A stretch of DNA of 36,350 nt from Acidimicrobiaceae bacterium (GTDB lineage Bacteria; Actinomycetota; Acidimicrobiia; Acidimicrobiales; RAAP-2): NCBI GenBank assembly GCA_027306605.1, contig DAHUZK010000021.1, forward strand, positions 1 to 36,350, written 5' to 3'. This document shows, piece by piece, positions 13,495 through 23,261 of the stretch (its first letter is position 1; the number at the start of each line of letters is the position of its first letter). The position numbers were made by a program, and so were the translations under genes. The notes beneath the pieces were generated by a model. The model was given only the letters and a program-made list of their open reading frames with translations, was not told the DNA's origin and searched no databases.

Positions 13495-14661
13495 ATGGGC
13501 GTGAACGGGGGGCGCTGTGACGTCGCGGTCGTGGGGGCCGGGCTGGTGGGTCTGTCGCTGGCCTACGAGCTCGCCTGCCTCGGGGCGGACGTGACCGTGG
13601 TCGACGCGGCCCACCGGGGCCGTGCCACCGACGCCGGGGCGGGCATCCTGTCCCCGGCGACCAGCCACGAGACCGACGCCGAGCTCTGGCCCTTCCTGCG
13701 CCAGGCCGGACGCCACTACCCGGCCCTGCTGGCGCGCCTCGAGGCCGACGGCGCGGAGACCGCCCCGGCCAATTACGGCGTCTGCGGGATCCTCTCCCTC
13801 GGCCTGCAGGCGCACGAGGACGAGTGGTTCGCCCCCTTCGCCGACGTGGTCCTGCGGCGCGCGCCCGACGAGGTGGCCGAGATCACGCCCGAAGAGGCGG
13901 GCTCGCTCTTTCCGCCGCTCGGTCCCGTGCATCGCGTGCTGCACGCCCCTTCCGCGGCACGCGTCGACGGGCGCGGCATGGCCGCCGCGTTGCGCCAGGC
14001 CGCGGCGGCGCGCGGCGCCACCTTCGTGACGGCCGGCGCCGTCGGCATCACGAGCGGATCGTCGCCGTCGGGACCGGCGACCCGGCGCGCCGACGCACTT
14101 CGGCTCGACCGCCATCCACCGCTCGCCTGTGAGGCGGTGGCCGTCGCCGGCGGGGCCTGGACGGCGACGGTGGGGGAATGGTTCGGCTGCACCCTCCCCG
14201 TCGGGCCGACCAAGGGACAGATCGTGCACCTCGGCACCGAGTTCGACACCGGCAGATGGCCCATCGCCCAGCCCCTCATGACCCATTACCTCGTGCCGTG
14301 GCCCGGCGGGCGCGTCGCCTGCGGCGGGACGTTCGAGACCGGAGCCGGCTACTCCACGGCGGTGACGGTGGCCGGTCTGCACGAGTTGCTGCGTGAATGC
14401 CTGGCGGTGGCACCGGGCCTCCTGGAGGCACGCCACCTCGAGACCCGCGTCGGGTTGCGGCCGACCTCGGCGGACGACCGCGCCATCGTCGGGCGGCTGC
14501 CGGGATGGGGAAACGCCTGGGTGGCGACGGGCCACGGGGCCAATGGGCTCCTCCAAGGTCCCTGTTCGGCGCGCGCCTTGGCCTACGCCATCGCCGGGGA
14601 GGAGCTGCCGGGCGACGAAACGCCCCTGCCGCGGCTGTTCCAACCGGCCCGCTTCGGTTGA
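13495..14661 (+). CDS. DAO-family FAD-dependent amine oxidoreductase
   Basis: A 388-aa flavoprotein of the D-amino-acid oxidase fold. The FAD-binding motif VAVVGAGLVGLSLAYELA (11-28) is followed by the acidic VVDAA. Later come the substrate-domain strand GPTKGQIVHLG, an arginine-containing RVGLRPTSADDRAIVG and the C-terminal FAD loop WVATGHGANGLLQGP. This group includes glycine oxidase, sarcosine oxidase and D-amino-acid dehydrogenase, and the substrate cannot be assigned. It shares the KGxIVxLG and VATGH-NG segments with the ThiO about 3 kb away, so they are paralogues in the broad sense. It lies 46 bases after pspA and 45 before the CorA-type gene in the same direction, so an operon is possible. 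Confidence 0.82.
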   Translation: MGVNGGRCDVAVVGAGLVGLSLAYELACLGADVTVVDAAHRGRATDAGAGILSPATSHETDAELWPFLRQAGRHYPALLARLEADGAETAPANYGVCGILSLGLQAHEDEWFAPFADVVLRRAPDEVAEITPEEAGSLFPPLGPVHRVLHAPSAARVDGRGMAAALRQAAAARGATFVTAGAVGITSGSSPSGPATRRADALRLDRHPPLACEAVAVAGGAWTATVGEWFGCTLPVGPTKGQIVHLGTEFDTGRWPIAQPLMTHYLVPWPGGRVACGGTFETGAGYSTAVTVAGLHELLRECLAVAPGLLEARHLETRVGLRPTSADDRAIVGRLPGWGNAWVATGHGANGLLQGPCSARALAYAIAGEELPGDETPLPRLFQPARFG

Positions 14662-14706
14662 GCCCACATCCACCGCGCCGCGGATCGTGCGGGTGAGACT
14701 GGCGGC

Positions 14707-15696
14707 GTGCTGAGAGGGACCCTGCGTCAGGACGGCGCCGACGTGCCGGCCACAGAGGAGAACGTGCTCGCCGCCCTGGCCGGGACCGGTTTCTTCTGGC
14801 TCGACCTCGAGGACACCGCCGGAGACGCCGAGGTCCAGGAGCTGTTGCGGACCCACTTCGGGTTCCATCCACTGGCCGTCAAGGCGAGCGAGCGCTTCTC
14901 GCAGCGCCCTCGCTTCGACGACTACGACACCTTTGCCTTCCTCGTCGCCCGGGGCGCCGATCCCGACCTCACCGGGAAGGCCGAGGTGCACTGCTTCTGG
15001 ACCGATCGCTACGTGGTGACGCTGCATCACCCCGACTGCGGCGCCGTCGCGCAGGCGCGCGCGCAGCTGGAGCGCCATTCCGTGGCGCGGCAGGTGGCAG
15101 CACCACAGCTCGTGGTCGTCTACCTGGTCATCGGGGCACTGGTGGACGGCTTCTTCCCCGTGCTGTCCGCCTTCGACGACCGCATCGACGCCCTCGAGGA
15201 CCAGATCCTCGAGCAGCCCACCGAGGCCCAGCTGGGTGATCTGTTCCAGATGAAGCGGAACCTCATGGACATGCGCCGGGTCGTCGCCCCCCAGCGCGAC
15301 ATGATGGCCGGTATCAATTCCGGCGTGGCCGACGTGCCGGGCATGACCGACGAGGCCGTCCGGTACTTCCGCGACCTCTACGACCACCTCATCCGGCTGG
15401 CCGACCTGATCGACAATTACCGCGACCTGCTCTCGAGCGCCATGGACACCCATCTCTCCACGGTGTCGAACCGCCTGAACGTCGTCATGAAGCAGCTGAC
15501 GATCATCGCCACCATCTTCTTGCCGTTGAGCTTCCTCACCGGGTTCTTCGGGCAGAACTTCAGCTACATGATCCGGGTCTGGCTGGCGCCGACGTGGAGC
15601 TTCTTCGTCATCGGCATCGGCGTCGAGCTGCTCGCCGTCGTCTTCCTCGTGGTCCTGTTCCGCAAACGGGGATGGCTTGGCGGCCCCACCGTCTGA
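14707..15696 (+). CDS. CorA-family divalent metal transporter, GQN variant
   Basis: A 329-aa protein with the CorA plan: a large N-terminal cytoplasmic domain (to about 245), a long helix ending THLSTVSNRLNVVMKQLTII, and two C-terminal membrane helices at about 264-283 and 297-318. CorA pores carry GMN at the mouth of the first helix; here the segment reads FLTGFFGQNFSYM, so GMN has become GQN (282-284). A pentamer conducting Mg2+ or a related cation is expected, but selectivity may differ. GTG 14707 is the only sensible start. The stop lies 5 bases from the stop of the convergent patatin gene. Confidence 0.85.
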   Translation: MLRGTLRQDGADVPATEENVLAALAGTGFFWLDLEDTAGDAEVQELLRTHFGFHPLAVKASERFSQRPRFDDYDTFAFLVARGADPDLTGKAEVHCFWTDRYVVTLHHPDCGAVAQARAQLERHSVARQVAAPQLVVVYLVIGALVDGFFPVLSAFDDRIDALEDQILEQPTEAQLGDLFQMKRNLMDMRRVVAPQRDMMAGINSGVADVPGMTDEAVRYFRDLYDHLIRLADLIDNYRDLLSSAMDTHLSTVSNRLNVVMKQLTIIATIFLPLSFLTGFFGQNFSYMIRVWLAPTWSFFVIGIGVELLAVVFLVVLFRKRGWLGGPTV

Positions 15697-15701
15697 ACGA
15701 G

Positions 15702-17228
15702 TCAGGCCGGGCGCAGCGCCGGGGAGGCGGGCAGCCACACGGGCCGCTCGCCCGCGTGGACCTCGTACTCGGTCCACCAGGCGGCACACCCCTCGGGGAT
15801 GCGGAACCCGAGCTGCTTGCGCCGGTCGACGAGATCGCGGATGCGCTCCTTCTGCTCGCGCACGAGCGCCAGGGAACCGGCGTCGGCCTCGGCGCGGCGG
15901 GGCGCGCGCCACAGCGCCTCTTCCAGGCGCCAGGCCACACGACGCGCTTCGACGATGGCATGGGTGCCGTCGGCCATGTCCGCCAGCATCCCGGGATCGC
16001 CTTCGGCCATGACGTCGGCCGCCCGCAACCAGCCGTAGTCCTTGTTGATGCGCAGGAGCCCGGGCTCGATCTCGAAGAGCCCCACCACGTCGACCACCGG
16101 GTCGATCGTGGTCAGCGTCGTCCCCTCGGGCAACCGGACGTCGAGGTTCGCCAGCTGGCGCTCGGCCACGCCGATCATGCCCATCGACCGCAGGCCGATG
16201 GAGCCGGCGGGTGCGGCCGCGTAGTCCCGCTCGTCGCGGGGGAGGACGAGCGGGACCGCCACCACGGCGATGATCCGGGTGGCGCCCAGCGCCGCCGCGG
16301 CCCGCACGGGGATGATCTCCACCACACCGCCGTCCACGTAGTCGTCGTCGGCCATCGGGTGTGGAGGGAACACCATCGGCACGCTGGCCGAGGCGATGGC
16401 GCCGTCGATCAGGTCCACCGGGCCCGCCGCCGCCCCCGGGGCGGGGGAGCGCGCGTCGCTCTCGACGATGGTGCCGTCCTCGGTCACGTAGCGCAGCGTG
16501 CCCGCCCGCAACGCCGTGACGGCCAGGCGCAGCTGGACCCCGGGCCGCTTGATCAGTGCCGGGTCGACGGCACACACCCCCTCGTCGCTGCCGTCCCGCA
16601 ACGCCGACTCGAGGGGATCGAGGTTGAGGACCGAGCTGCCACTGGTGCGCAGATGGCGCCGCACGCGGGGGAGGCGCCGGCCGGCCCCCGCCAGGAGCCC
16701 GAGGAGATGGCGCTGGCGCTTGCGCCGGGCCCGTTTGGCCTGACGCCGCAGGTGCCGGTCGGAGGAGGTCGGCGGGACCACCCCCTTCCCGCCGAACCCC
16801 TTCCCGGCCAGCACGGTGCTCGGTGTGAGGGGGAAGGGCGGGCGCGTGCCCTCGGTCAGCTCCTGGTGGACCTCGCGTCCGAGGCGCGTGCCGTCCAGCG
16901 CCGCCAACCAGGGCTGCTTGCCGAAGACGTGGTCGCTGTGCCGCCAGGCGAGCACGTCGCGCTCGAGCTCGTCCACCCGGGCTACGAACTCCTCGCGGGT
17001 CCGGGCCTGGGAGAGCACGGTGGCCGCGATGGCGCCGGCGGAGGTGGCCGTCACCACCTGCGGCAGGATCCCCTCCTCGCCCACCAGGTATTGCAGGACA
17101 CCCACCTCGAACGACCCCTTGGTCCCGCCCCCCGCCAGGACGAAGGCGGTGGGGCCGGTGCCGGGGGACGGAGGCATCGCGGTGATTCTGGCATCGGTGC
17201 GCGCCGGGGGACAACGGGGCTCAGCCAC
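15702..17228 (-). CDS. Patatin-like phospholipase
   Basis: A 508-aa patatin-fold hydrolase with a Ser-Asp dyad. The oxyanion loop is FVLAGGGTKGSFEVGVL (29-45), the nucleophile is Ser63 in TATSAGA, and the Asp is D299 in YVDGGVVEIIPV. Ser63 stands in A-T-S-A-G rather than the usual G-x-S-x-G. SASVPMVFPP (280-289) precedes the Asp as normal. A basic insert of about 40 residues (155-195, RRQAKRARRKRQR) separates the two halves of the domain and may bind membrane. The start is GTG 17228, overlapping the thiS stop by 8 bases; ATG 17177 is a plausible alternative since the core begins after it. Probable lipid acyl hydrolase, cellular role unknown. Confidence 0.82.
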   Translation of the reverse strand: MAEPRCPPARTDARITAMPPSPGTGPTAFVLAGGGTKGSFEVGVLQYLVGEEGILPQVVTATSAGAIAATVLSQARTREEFVARVDELERDVLAWRHSDHVFGKQPWLAALDGTRLGREVHQELTEGTRPPFPLTPSTVLAGKGFGGKGVVPPTSSDRHLRRQAKRARRKRQRHLLGLLAGAGRRLPRVRRHLRTSGSSVLNLDPLESALRDGSDEGVCAVDPALIKRPGVQLRLAVTALRAGTLRYVTEDGTIVESDARSPAPGAAAGPVDLIDGAIASASVPMVFPPHPMADDDYVDGGVVEIIPVRAAAALGATRIIAVVAVPLVLPRDERDYAAAPAGSIGLRSMGMIGVAERQLANLDVRLPEGTTLTTIDPVVDVVGLFEIEPGLLRINKDYGWLRAADVMAEGDPGMLADMADGTHAIVEARRVAWRLEEALWRAPRRAEADAGSLALVREQKERIRDLVDRRKQLGFRIPEGCAAWWTEYEVHAGERPVWLPASPALRPA

Positions 17229-17436
17229 CTGCGGACGCGCTCACCACCTCGATGGCCGTACCGGCGCGGGCAGGGGTGCTGGCCCACTCCGAGCGCGGCA
17301 CGACGCAACGGTCGACGGCCACCGCCACGCCCTTGGGGTCGGCGCCCTCGAGCACCCCGGCCACGACGTCGCCGACGGTCGCACCCTCGGGCACCTCGAC
17401 CGCCTCGCCGTTGACGAGGAGGGAGAGGGTCCTCAC
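17221..17436 (-). CDS. thiS: Sulfur carrier protein ThiS
   Basis: A 71-aa ubiquitin-fold protein beginning VRTLSLLVNGEAVEVPEGAT and ending in the required Gly-Gly (SASAGG), which is adenylated and thiocarboxylated to deliver sulfur for the thiazole ring of thiamine. The length is typical. GTG 17436 overlaps the TGA of thiO in a GTGA, so both are translated together. thiG, the usual next gene encoding thiazole synthase, is not in the window; a patatin gene takes its place. Confidence 0.9.
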   Translation of the reverse strand: MRTLSLLVNGEAVEVPEGATVGDVVAGVLEGADPKGVAVAVDRCVVPRSEWASTPARAGTAIEVVSASAGG

Positions 17437-18551
17437 GCCGGCGCGAGCGCCCGCACGGCGGGAGGCACGGGGCGGCGGTCGATCAGGTCGACCACGGCCG
17501 CCGCCGTCAGGGGCGCCAGCAGGATCCCGTTGCGGTAGTGCCCCGTGGCCACGGCGACACCGTCGAGGGCGGTCCACCCGATGCGGGGCATGTTGTCGGG
17601 GGTGGCGGGGCGGAAGCCGGTCGACGTCTCGAGCAACGACAGCTCGTCGATCCCCGGCACGATCGCCCGCGCGTCGCACAGCAGTTCGTGCACCGCACCT
17701 GCCTGCACGGCCGTGTCGACCCGCTCTTCGACCGTGGCACCGACGACCAGCGAGCCGTCGCGCCGGGGGACGAGATAGACGGAGCGCCCGCGCACGAGCC
17801 CGCGCACCGTGCGGCCCACCAGGGGCACCCCTCCGCCGCGGGCGGCTTCGGGAGGACCCAGACGCACGATGTGCCCCTTGACCGGCCGGATGTCCGGCAG
17901 GCCCGCCCCCTCGAGTCCGGCGATGCCGGGCAGACCCGTTCCCGCAGCCAAGAGGACGTGGGCCGACCCGAGGCGGCGGCCGTCGTGGAGGGCGATCACC
18001 GGCCCCGGCTCGAGCGCACGCACCGTCCCGGCGACGAACTCGACCCCGGCCAGCCGGCAGGACTGCACCAGCGCCGTCAGCAGGGCGCGGTTGTCCACGG
18101 CATGGTCCCCGGGAACCTCGATGCCGCCGCGCACCGCCGGGCTCAGCGCGGGCACGAGGTCGCGGCACTCGCTCGGCCCCCGCCGCACCGCCTCCAGGCC
18201 CAGCGCCCGCTGGTAGGCGAGCAGGTCGTCGAGGCTGGCCCGGTCCGAGGCGTCGAGGGCCACCGCCACCGTCCCCGCGGTCTCGTAGCCGACGGAGCGG
18301 CCCGCCGACTCCTCGAGCGCCCGCGCGAAGGGGGGCCACCGACGGGCCCCCTCGACGAGGAGGTCGGTCAGGGCCGACTCGCCGAACTGGGCCTCGGTCA
18401 CCGGGGCCAGCATCCCCGCCGCCACCCACGAGGCGCCGTCGTGTCCCGCGAGGGGCGCCACCACCCTCACGCCATGTCCGTTGCGGGACAGGTCCCAGGC
18501 GCAGGAGAGCCCGATGACGCCACCCCCCACGACCTGGACGTCCACCGGCAT
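17433..18551 (-). CDS. thiO: Glycine oxidase ThiO
   Basis: A 372-aa FAD enzyme that oxidises glycine to iminoglycine, the dehydroglycine precursor for thiazole in aerobic thiamine synthesis. It has the FAD loop VQVVGGGVIGLSCAWDL (5-21), GASWVAAGMLAPVTEAQFGE, the signature RPVKGHIVRLG, and the end-domain STGFRPATPDNMPRIG plus GHYRNGILLAPLTA, which distinguishes ThiO from other DAO members. Direct coupling to thiS confirms the role. ATG 18551 has no clear Shine-Dalgarno; a TAGTCT read on the minus strand at 18558-18563 sits about 7 bases away, consistent with a leaderless transcript. No TPP riboswitch is seen in the short upstream gap. Confidence 0.92.
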   Translation of the reverse strand: MPVDVQVVGGGVIGLSCAWDLSRNGHGVRVVAPLAGHDGASWVAAGMLAPVTEAQFGESALTDLLVEGARRWPPFARALEESAGRSVGYETAGTVAVALDASDRASLDDLLAYQRALGLEAVRRGPSECRDLVPALSPAVRGGIEVPGDHAVDNRALLTALVQSCRLAGVEFVAGTVRALEPGPVIALHDGRRLGSAHVLLAAGTGLPGIAGLEGAGLPDIRPVKGHIVRLGPPEAARGGGVPLVGRTVRGLVRGRSVYLVPRRDGSLVVGATVEERVDTAVQAGAVHELLCDARAIVPGIDELSLLETSTGFRPATPDNMPRIGWTALDGVAVATGHYRNGILLAPLTAAAVVDLIDRRPVPPAVRALAPA

Positions 18552-18557
18552 ACGTCC

Positions 18558-18584
18558 AGACTACGAGGGGCGGTCGTGTAGTCT
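18558..18584. promoter_or_regulatory. Symmetric divergent promoter region
   Basis: AGACTAC at 18558-18564 and GTAGTCT at 18578-18584 are perfect inverted arms 13 bp apart. Each arm presents TAGTCT, a TANNNT -10 hexamer, facing outward: toward thiO on the minus strand and toward gltB on the plus strand. It could be two back-to-back promoters, an operator, or both. Confidence 0.4.
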
Positions 18585-18653
18585 TCTCTTTCCACCTTCG
18601 GGCCAACGTCGTCCCGGCAGCCGAACCTCCACTCCCTTCCCGGAAGGACGCCG

Positions 18654-21600
18654 ATGGCCACAGGCCTCTACGACCCGGCATACGAGCACGACGCTTGTGG
18701 CGTCGGCATGGTCGCCGATCTCCACGGCCGCCCGGACCACGACATCGTCGACCGCGCCCTCACCGTGCTCGAGCGCCTGGCTCACCGCGGCGCGTCGGGT
18801 GCCGAGGTCGAGACCGGCGACGGTGCCGGGATCCTCGTCCAGGTGCCGCACCGCTTCCTCGCCCACGCCGCCGAGGCCGAGGGCTTCTCCCTGCCGGAGG
18901 CCGGCGGCTACGCCGTCGGCCTCGCCTTCCTGCCGACGGACCCCGACGACGCCCACAAGGCGCGCACCGTCGTCGAGCAGATCGCGGGGGAGGAGGGCCT
19001 GGCGGTGCTCGGGTGGCGCGTCGTGCAGATCGAGCCCGACGGGCTCGGCACGACGGCCCGGAGTGCCATGCCGCTGATCGAACAGGTCTTCGTGGCGCCC
19101 GCCGGTACGACCCGCCCCGGCACCGACACCAGCACCGGTGCCGACACCCACACCGGTGCCGACACCATGGCGCTCGAGCGCCGAGCCTTCGTCCTGCGCA
19201 AGCGGGCCGAGCACGCCGTCGACGGGCTCTACTTCCCGTCGCTCTCCGCCCGCACGATCGTCTACAAGGGCATGCTCACCTCCGAGCAGCTGCGCGAGTT
19301 CTTCCCGGACCTGCGCGATCCCGCCTTCGAGTCCGGCCTGGCCCTGGTGCACTCGCGCTTCTCGACCAACACGTTCCCCAGCTGGCCACTCGCCCACCCG
19401 TACCGCTACCTGTGCCACAACGGTGAGATCAACACCCTGGCCGGCAACCGCAACTGGATGCGGGCCCGCGAGGCCCTTCTCGAGACGCCGTTGATCGAAG
19501 GGGACCTCTCGCGCGTCTTCCCGATCTGCACGCCCGGCGCCAGCGATTCGGCCAGCTTCGACGAGGTGCTCGAGCTCCTGCATCTCGGCGGTCGCTCGCT
19601 GCCGCACGCCGTGCTGATGATGATCCCCGAGGCGTGGGAGAACCACGCCACGATGGACCGCGACCGGCGCGCCTTCTACCGCTACCACGCGTCCCTCATG
19701 GAGCCCTGGGACGGGCCGGCTGCGGTCAGCTTCACCGACGGCACCGTGGTGGGGGCGGTGCTCGACCGCAACGGCCTGCGACCCGCCCGTTTCTGGGTGA
19801 CCGACGACGACCTCGTCGTCCTCGCCAGCGAGGTCGGCGTGCTCGACATCGCCCCTGAGCGGGTCGTGCGCAAGGGCCGGCTCCAGCCCGGTCGCATGTT
19901 CCTCGTCGACACCTCCGAGGGGCGCATCGTCGAGGGCGAGGAGATCAAGGCCGAGCTCGCCGCGGAGCACCCGTATGCCGAGTGGCTCGCCGCCGACCAG
20001 ATCCGTCTCGAGGACCTGCCGGTCCGGACGATGCTCACGCCGCAACACGGGCGCGTGGTGACCCAGCAGCGCATGTTCGGCTATACGAACGAGGAGCTGC
20101 GGATCATCGTGGCCCCGATGGCCCGTACCGGGATCGAGCCACTCGGCTCCATGGGCTCGGACACCGCCATCGCCGTGCTCTCCAACCGCTCCCGGCTGCT
20201 CTACGACTATTTCACCCAGCTGTTCGCCCAGGTCACCAACCCGCCGCTCGATGCCATCCGCGAGGAGCTGGTCACCTCACTCGCCGCCACCATCGGACCC
20301 GAGGCCAACCTGCTCGATGCCGGCTGTGGCTCGTGCCGCCAGATCCTGCTGCCCCTTCCGGTCATCGACCGCGACGACCTGGCCAAGCTCATGTACGTCA
20401 ACGAGCACGGGGAGACACCGGGCTTCAAGGCCTTCGCCATCGACGGGCTCTTCGAGGTTCGCGAGGCGGGGGAGGCGGGCGCGCCGACCGCGGCCGGGGG
20501 CGAGGCGCTGCGCCGGGCCATCGAGGACGTGCGCCACCGGGTCTCCGCCGCCATCGCCGAGGGCGCCAACCTGATCGTCCTCTCGGACCGCAATGCCACC
20601 GCCGACTGGGCACCCATCCCCTCGCTGCTGCTCACCGCGGCCATCCACCACCACCTGGTGCGGGAGAAGGCGCGTACCAAGGTAGGCCTGGTCATCGAGA
20701 CGGGGGACGCCCGCGAGGTGCACCACATGGCCCTCCTGATCGGCTACGGCGCCGCCGCCGTCAACCCGTACCTCGCGCTGGACTCCATCGACGACATGAT
20801 CTCCGCGGGCCTGCTCGAGGGTGTCTCGCCCCGCCAGGCCCGGCGCAACTACATCAAGGCGGCGTGCAAGGGCGTCCTCAAGGTGATGTCCAAGATGGGC
20901 ATCTCCACCGTCGCCTCCTACACCGGCGCTCAGGTGTTCGAGGCCATCGGCCTCGAGACGGCCCTGATCGACGAGTACTTCACCGGCACCTCCTCGCGCA
21001 TCGGCGGCGTCGGGCTGTCGGTGCTCGCCGCCGAGGTGGCGACCCGGCACCGTACCGCCCACGAGTCGCGGCCGACCGAACGCGCCCACCGCGAGCTCGA
21101 GGCCGGCGGCGAGTACCAGTGGCGCCGCGAGGGCGAGTTCCACCTCTTCAACCCCAAGACGGTCTTCAAGCTGCAGCACGCCACACGGTCCAAGCGCTAC
21201 GAGATCTTCAAGGAGTACACCGCCGCCGTGGACGACCAGGCCGAGCGGCTGGGCACGCTGCGTGGCCTGCTGCGTCTGAAGGCGGCCCCCGGCGGGCCGG
21301 TCCCGATCGACGAGGTCGAACCGATTTCGAGCATCATGCGCCGCTTCTCGACCGGGGCCATGTCCTACGGGTCCATCTCGGCCGAGGCGCACGAGACCCT
21401 GGCCATCGCCATGAACCGCATCGGAGGCCGGTCCAACACGGGGGAGGGCGGTGAAGACGCCGACCGCTTCACGCCCGACGCCAACGGCGACCTTCGCCGC
21501 AGCGCGATCAAGCAGGTGGCCTCGGGCCGTTTCGGCGTGACCAGCGAGTACCTGGTCAATGCCGACGACCTCCAGATCAAGATGGCCCAGGGGGCCAAGC

Positions 21601-23261
21601 CCGGAGAGGGTGGCCAGCTCCCGGGCAACAAGATCTGGCCCTGGATCGCCCGTACGCGCAACTCGACGCCCGGAGTGGGACTGATCTCCCCGCCACCCCA
21701 TCACGACATCTACTCCATCGAGGACATCGCCCAGCTGATCCACGACCTCAAGTCCTCCAACCCTCGGGCACGGGTGCACGTGAAGCTGGTGGCCGAGGTC
21801 GGGGTGGGCACCGTGGCCGCCGGCGTGGCCAAGGCGCATTCCGACGTGGTGCTCATCTCGGGCCACGACGGCGGCACGGGCGCGGCCCCGCTGACGTCGC
21901 TCAAGCACGCCGGAATCCCCTGGGAGATCGGTCTGGCCGAGACCCAGCAGACGCTGCTGGCCAACGGACTGCGCGATCGCATCGTGGTCCAGGTCGACGG
22001 GCAGCTGAAGACGGGCCGCGACGTGGTCATCGGGGCATTGCTGGGCGCCGAGGAGTACGGCTTCGCCTCCGCACCACTCGTCGTGTCGGGCTGCATCATG
22101 ATGAGGGTCTGCCACCTCGACACCTGCCCGGTCGGTATCGCCACCCAGACTCCGGCGCTGCGGGCCAAGTTCAGCGGCAAGCCGGAGTTCGTCGAGACCT
22201 TCTTCGAGTACGTGGCCGAGGAGGTGCGTGAGCTGTTGGCTTCACTGGGCCTGCGCTCCCTCGACGAGGCGATCGGGCGGGTCGACCTGCTGGACACCGA
22301 CACCGCGGTGACCCACTGGAAGGCGGCAGGCCTCGACCTCTCGCCCGTTCTGGCCGAGCCCGATGTCCCCGAGGCCATGGGGAGGCGGCAGCTGCGGCTG
22401 CAGGACCATGGATTGGAGAAGGCGCTCGACCACGCGTTCCTCGACGCCTGTGCACCCGCGCTCGACCATTCGACGCCGGTTTCGCTGGAGATCCCGATCC
22501 ACAACGTCGACCGCACGGTGGGCACACTGCTCGGATCGGAGATCAGCCGTCGCCACGGTGCCAAGGGCCTGCCCGACGACACGATCTCGCTCACCTTCAC
22601 GGGCTCCGCCGGCCAGAGCTTCGGGGCCTTCATGCCCCGGGGCGTCACCATGCGCCTGATCGGGGATGCCAACGACTACTTCGGCAAGGGCCTCTCCGGT
22701 GGTCGGCTGGTCCTGCGGCCACCCCATGCATCGCCTTTCGCGGCGGAGGAGCAGATCATCGCCGGCAACGTCATCCTCTACGGTGCCACCGCGGGCGAGG
22801 TCTTCATCCGTGGTCAGGTGGGGGAGCGCTTCTGTGTGCGCAACTCGGGCGCGACGGCCGTCGTCGAGGGCGTGGGCGACCATGGCTGCGAGTACATGAC
22901 GGGAGGCCTCGTCGTCGTGCTCGGACCGACGGGGCGCAACTTCGCCGCAGGCATGTCCGGCGGCGTGGCCTACGTCTACGACCCCGAGCGCAGCTTCGGT
23001 CAGCGGGTCAACCTCGAGCTCGTGGACGTCGAGCCGCTCGATTCGGCCGACCGCTTCCGGGTGCGCGATCTCGTCGAGAGGCACGGGTCGGAGACCGGGT
23101 CCGCCGTGGCGGAGCGTCTGCTCGGATCGTGGGACACCGAGGTGGCCGAGTTCGTGAAGGTCATGCCACGGGACTACCGGCGGATCCTCCAAGCGACCGA
23201 CCGGGCCGAAGCCGAAGGCCGCTCGGTGGACGAGGCGGTCATGGAGGCGGCCCATGGGTAA
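18654..23261 (+). CDS. gltB: Glutamate synthase large subunit
   Basis: A 1535-aa glutamate synthase (GOGAT) alpha chain. It releases ammonia from glutamine and channels it to 2-oxoglutarate. The amidotransferase nucleophile is Cys15 in [11 protein letters not shown], exposed after removal of a 14-residue propeptide. The amidotransferase domain runs to about 420, then the central domain, the FMN synthase domain ([32 protein letters not shown]) and the 3Fe-4S cluster Cys at 1147, 1153 and 1158 ([19 protein letters not shown]). The C-terminal GXGXG beta-helix follows ([20 protein letters not shown]). An unusual Thr/Asp-rich insert sits near residues 156-171. ATG 18654 follows GGAAGG. The stop overlaps gltD by 8 bases. 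Confidence 0.97.
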   Translation: MATGLYDPAYEHDACGVGMVADLHGRPDHDIVDRALTVLERLAHRGASGAEVETGDGAGILVQVPHRFLAHAAEAEGFSLPEAGGYAVGLAFLPTDPDDAHKARTVVEQIAGEEGLAVLGWRVVQIEPDGLGTTARSAMPLIEQVFVAPAGTTRPGTDTSTGADTHTGADTMALERRAFVLRKRAEHAVDGLYFPSLSARTIVYKGMLTSEQLREFFPDLRDPAFESGLALVHSRFSTNTFPSWPLAHPYRYLCHNGEINTLAGNRNWMRAREALLETPLIEGDLSRVFPICTPGASDSASFDEVLELLHLGGRSLPHAVLMMIPEAWENHATMDRDRRAFYRYHASLMEPWDGPAAVSFTDGTVVGAVLDRNGLRPARFWVTDDDLVVLASEVGVLDIAPERVVRKGRLQPGRMFLVDTSEGRIVEGEEIKAELAAEHPYAEWLAADQIRLEDLPVRTMLTPQHGRVVTQQRMFGYTNEELRIIVAPMARTGIEPLGSMGSDTAIAVLSNRSRLLYDYFTQLFAQVTNPPLDAIREELVTSLAATIGPEANLLDAGCGSCRQILLPLPVIDRDDLAKLMYVNEHGETPGFKAFAIDGLFEVREAGEAGAPTAAGGEALRRAIEDVRHRVSAAIAEGANLIVLSDRNATADWAPIPSLLLTAAIHHHLVREKARTKVGLVIETGDAREVHHMALLIGYGAAAVNPYLALDSIDDMISAGLLEGVSPRQARRNYIKAACKGVLKVMSKMGISTVASYTGAQVFEAIGLETALIDEYFTGTSSRIGGVGLSVLAAEVATRHRTAHESRPTERAHRELEAGGEYQWRREGEFHLFNPKTVFKLQHATRSKRYEIFKEYTAAVDDQAERLGTLRGLLRLKAAPGGPVPIDEVEPISSIMRRFSTGAMSYGSISAEAHETLAIAMNRIGGRSNTGEGGEDADRFTPDANGDLRRSAIKQVASGRFGVTSEYLVNADDLQIKMAQGAKPGEGGQLPGNKIWPWIARTRNSTPGVGLISPPPHHDIYSIEDIAQLIHDLKSSNPRARVHVKLVAEVGVGTVAAGVAKAHSDVVLISGHDGGTGAAPLTSLKHAGIPWEIGLAETQQTLLANGLRDRIVVQVDGQLKTGRDVVIGALLGAEEYGFASAPLVVSGCIMMRVCHLDTCPVGIATQTPALRAKFSGKPEFVETFFEYVAEEVRELLASLGLRSLDEAIGRVDLLDTDTAVTHWKAAGLDLSPVLAEPDVPEAMGRRQLRLQDHGLEKALDHAFLDACAPALDHSTPVSLEIPIHNVDRTVGTLLGSEISRRHGAKGLPDDTISLTFTGSAGQSFGAFMPRGVTMRLIGDANDYFGKGLSGGRLVLRPPHASPFAAEEQIIAGNVILYGATAGEVFIRGQVGERFCVRNSGATAVVEGVGDHGCEYMTGGLVVVLGPTGRNFAAGMSGGVAYVYDPERSFGQRVNLELVDVEPLDSADRFRVRDLVERHGSETGSAVAERLLGSWDTEVAEFVKVMPRDYRRILQATDRAEAEGRSVDEAVMEAAHG
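19133..19168 (+). repeat. 18-bp tandem repeat inside gltB
   Basis: Two 18-bp units (CACCGGTGCCGACACC plus CA or AT) lie in frame and encode T-G-A-D-T-H/M. A degenerate partial unit precedes them. They create a loop insert in the amidotransferase domain between a conserved IEQVFVAP strand and [13 protein letters not shown]. Confidence 0.7.

Noticed and set aside
13144..17214. Open minus-strand frame of 1356 codons
   Set aside because: It is antisense to the DAO oxidase and CorA genes and shares the patatin strand in another frame; Arg/Pro/His-rich composition and no motifs. Long shadow frames are normal at this GC.
18552..18653. TPP riboswitch before thiO
   Set aside because: The gap is too short and no thi-box-like conserved sequence is present.
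20277..22115. 612-codon minus-strand frame inside gltB
   Set aside because: Runs antisense to a confidently identified gene, rich in His/Gly/Asp, with no domain.
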